In this document: piece by piece, positions 7,314 to 9,048 of the stretch | Layout of the letters: each line of letters begins with the position of its first letter | How positions within the stretch are numbered: the first letter of the stretch is position 1 | Assembly: GCA_038207425.1 (NCBI GenBank) | Contig: JBBQZU010000060.1 | Coordinates: 1-9,048 of the forward strand | Direction: 5' to 3' | Length of the DNA stretch: 9,048 bases | Source: JBBQZU01 sp038207425 | GTDB lineage: Bacteria; Bacteroidota; Bacteroidia; Flavobacteriales_D; Cryomorphaceae | Notes under the pieces: model-generated | Databases searched by the model: none | Told to the model about the DNA's origin: nothing | What the model saw: only the letters and a program-made list of their open reading frames with translations | Translations under genes and position numbers: made by a program

Positions 7314-7355
7314 AAAAAAACCGCCGGGGCTTCGATGCTACTCAGCCACCGGCGG
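7314..7355 (-). terminator. Rho-independent terminator of the T9SS gene pair
   Basis: On the minus strand CCGCCGG (7355 down to 7349) pairs with CCGGCGG (7327 down to 7321). A further GGCT/AGCC pairing lies inside a one-base bulge, and the loop is 12 bases. A run of seven T follows (7320 down to 7314). The stem begins 47 bases past the stop codon of the S74-domain gene, so it ends that transcript. On the plus strand the stem is followed by mixed sequence rather than T, so it should not act well for the efflux operon. Confidence 0.85.
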
Positions 7356-7402
7356 CTCTGGAATCCAGTCTAATAGCCAAGACCTACCAATCATAAACCA
7401 TC

Positions 7403-8893
7403 TCACCTCTTCACCATCTTCTTGGTGATAAATTCGCCATTGGCATACACGGTATAGAAGTACATTCCCGGTGCGAGGGAGTTTCCATCGAGCATGATGC
7501 TTTGCGGCCCTGCATTCATTTGCCCATCCACAAGCCTACGGAGCGGTCGTCCTTGTGCATCGCTTAGCTCAAGTACCACATAAGCATCAGTGGGCAGGGT
7601 AAAGTCTACGCGGGTATGGGTATCGAAGGGGTTGGGTGTGTTTTGTAAAAGCTTCACTCCTTCGGTTGTGTTATTTGGAGCAAGCAATGAACCTGTGCTG
7701 CCGTCATTACAGCATGAATTGGTTTTGGCTTGCATGGCCTGCACTACGGTGAGCATAGATGCCATTTGTTGTTGAAGTGCAGCGAGTTTTTCAGATTGAG
7801 ATTGCAATTTTTCTTGCAACTCCGATATCTGACTATCTTTTGCTTCTATTGTTTCGTTCAATTCATTGACTCCAGCTACTAAAATTGGAATAAGCTGTTG
7901 GTATACCAAACCCTTTACAGTAACTTCTTCAGAAATCATTTCAGCATCGAGACTATATTGAGCTGGGTGTATGTATTGCTTCACCAATTCAGGAAGTACT
8001 TCTTCTACATGCTGCGAAATTAAACCGAATTGTTTTCCTTCGGGTAAGCCCATAAAACCATATTGTTCTAAGTTGAAGTAGTATGTTTTTGCCTGGAGTT
8101 GACTAAGGATGTTGCGGGCATTCGTGATGTCCTGAATATCTGATTTAAGATTTTCATCAGAAGGGTTAATGTCAGGTTGACTTCCAATTAGTGGGCCGGC
8201 AAAATAGCCTGCGTAATTTGTTGCTCCTCCGGTACCGCAGGTGAAAGCAGTATCTGCAAGTGGTGTGATAGTGCCATACACTCCAATGTTGGTACGCCCG
8301 CCACAAGCTTCGCCGCGCACCCCATAATTGATGCCAATTAAGCCACCACCAGATTCGTAAGCAGTGCCAAGCACACCAATATTACCAGGTTGACCATTTG
8401 TAGCACTAACAAAACCATCGCCTGCAAGACCCCTTACAGCAATATTTAACGGTACGCCGCCCCGGGTTTGGCCATAAAATCCCATGTTGAAGCGAGCCGG
8501 AATTGCTGAGTTGATATCAGCATGAGCGCCGAAGTTTCTCTGGGTTGCATTTTGAGAGCTAAATCTCGCTGAATAATGATTTGCAACAGTAGTAGCGCCC
8601 CAAGGCAAGATATTCAGCCCATGCCGATCCATCGGACGAATACCGAATGTAGTTTGTCCAATAATACCGGTATTGAGCCACAGCCTACCATTATTACCCA
8701 AAAACATACGTAAAGAATTTTGGGTGTAAAACTGTATAGGGGCATTGCCATTGCGGATTTGTAATGCGTCAGTTGAACCATTTGTGAATCCTAGGTAGTT
8801 TGTCACCGAAGGCGCATTGTCCGCAAACGTGGCTTGCGCTGAAGCCGCAAATGGGGCAGTTATCAAAGTAACTGCGATAAATAGTTTTTTCAT
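7403..8893 (-). CDS. Fibre-like surface protein with peptidase S74 domain and T9SS sorting domain
   Basis: A 496-residue exported protein. A signal peptide (MKKLFIAVTLITAPFAASAQ) is followed by a fibre-like region to about 240, with recurring G-V-x-G units (AVRGLAG, IGVLGTA, YGVRGEA, IGVYGTI) and a YAGYFAG strand. This resembles trimeric tail-fibre stalks. The S74 intramolecular chaperone domain begins at SDENLK: S245 and K250 have the same S-x4-K spacing as the self-cleaving dyad of phage endosialidases. It continues through YYFN, FGLISQHVEEVLPELV (289-304) and VYQQLIPILVAGVNEL. A coiled coil follows (about 344-385), then a Cys-Cys at 394-395 and a T9SS type A sorting domain from about 414 (LLQNTPNPF to FITKKMVKR). 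Export would be by Sec, then T9SS to the cell surface. Its ligand or role is unknown. The ATG lies six bases after the stop of the upstream T9SS gene, so the two are likely co-transcribed; the terminator lies just downstream. Confidence 0.88.
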   Translation of the reverse strand: MKKLFIAVTLITAPFAASAQATFADNAPSVTNYLGFTNGSTDALQIRNGNAPIQFYTQNSLRMFLGNNGRLWLNTGIIGQTTFGIRPMDRHGLNILPWGATTVANHYSARFSSQNATQRNFGAHADINSAIPARFNMGFYGQTRGGVPLNIAVRGLAGDGFVSATNGQPGNIGVLGTAYESGGGLIGINYGVRGEACGGRTNIGVYGTITPLADTAFTCGTGGATNYAGYFAGPLIGSQPDINPSDENLKSDIQDITNARNILSQLQAKTYYFNLEQYGFMGLPEGKQFGLISQHVEEVLPELVKQYIHPAQYSLDAEMISEEVTVKGLVYQQLIPILVAGVNELNETIEAKDSQISELQEKLQSQSEKLAALQQQMASMLTVVQAMQAKTNSCCNDGSTGSLLAPNNTTEGVKLLQNTPNPFDTHTRVDFTLPTDAYVVLELSDAQGRPLRRLVDGQMNAGPQSIMLDGNSLAPGMYFYTVYANGEFITKKMVKR

Positions 8894-8899
8894 GGTATT

Positions 8900-9048
8900 T
8901 TAGTTTACCACCATGAGTTTTTTCTTAACGATTCCTTCTTCTGTTGTAATGTGCAAAATATAAATACCTGGAGTTGTCTGAATATCCAATTCAACATCAA
9001 CATTCGAACCGCTGTAGATTGCTTTAAGATTGAAACTCTTACCTGCAA
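8900..9048 (-). CDS. C-terminal end of a T9SS-sorted protein (partial)
   Basis: Only the last 48 residues are in the window; the rest lies beyond the right edge. The frame is open from the edge to a TAA at 8900-8902. The residues show the closing strands of a type A T9SS C-terminal sorting domain: a GKSFNLKAIY strand, then TTPGIYILHITTEEG, then the basic end IVKKKLMVVN. The P-G-I-Y-I-L and K-K-K-L pattern matches the family and parallels PGMYFYTVYANGEFITKKMV in the next gene downstream. The protein is therefore exported across the outer membrane by T9SS, with this domain normally removed by the sortase PorU. The nature of its main, N-terminal part is unknown. The short spacing to the S74-domain gene suggests an operon. 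Confidence 0.82.
   Translation of the reverse strand, partial: AGKSFNLKAIYSGSNVDVELDIQTTPGIYILHITTEEGIVKKKLMVVN

Noticed and set aside
7321..7355. The GC-rich hairpin as a bidirectional terminator also ending the efflux operon
   Set aside because: The plus-strand side lacks a T-run after the stem, so only the minus-strand direction is supported.
8280..8470. G-V-x-G repeats as a sign of phage or prophage origin of the fibre gene
   Set aside because: The protein has a Sec signal and a T9SS sorting domain and no phage genes lie nearby; it is better read as a cellular surface protein.

Overview
The window looks like chromosomal DNA from a member of the Bacteroidota. Three signs support this: two proteins carry type IX secretion (T9SS) C-terminal sorting domains, promoter-like TAnnTTTG motifs precede genes, and clear Shine-Dalgarno sequences are mostly absent. 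Genus cannot be judged from the sequence alone. I see no RNA gene, CRISPR array or phage block.

Layout. Positions 1-195 hold the 3' end of an IS1595-type (ISXO2-like) transposase that enters from the left. Positions 235-816 (minus strand) encode a small exported protein of unknown function. About 90 bases separate it from a divergent four-gene operon on the plus strand (about 910-7098): a TetR-family regulator, a periplasmic adaptor, an RND inner-membrane permease and a TolC-like outer-membrane factor. The operon genes overlap at every junction (ATGA, ATGA, TTGA), so they are probably one transcript with coupled translation. The regulator comes first. A perfect 15-base palindrome sits just upstream of its likely TTG start and is the obvious candidate operator, so the operon probably makes an autoregulated tripartite efflux pump spanning both membranes. 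The pump's substrate cannot be told from the sequence.

A 304-base gap follows (7099-7402). It contains decayed CTTAGTG/CAAAG-like repeats and, on its right side, a strong rho-independent terminator serving the minus strand. The right part of the window (7403-9048, minus strand) encodes two T9SS-exported proteins in tandem, six bases apart. The upstream one is cut by the window edge. The downstream one is a 496-residue fibre-like protein that joins a peptidase S74 (intramolecular chaperone) domain to a T9SS sorting domain.

Most of the window is recognisable biology. The points most worth a second look are the S74/T9SS domain order, the operator and non-ATG (possibly leaderless) start of the regulator, the unknown exported protein beside the operator, and the repeat remnant in the gap. 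I did not find a convincing new multi-gene system.
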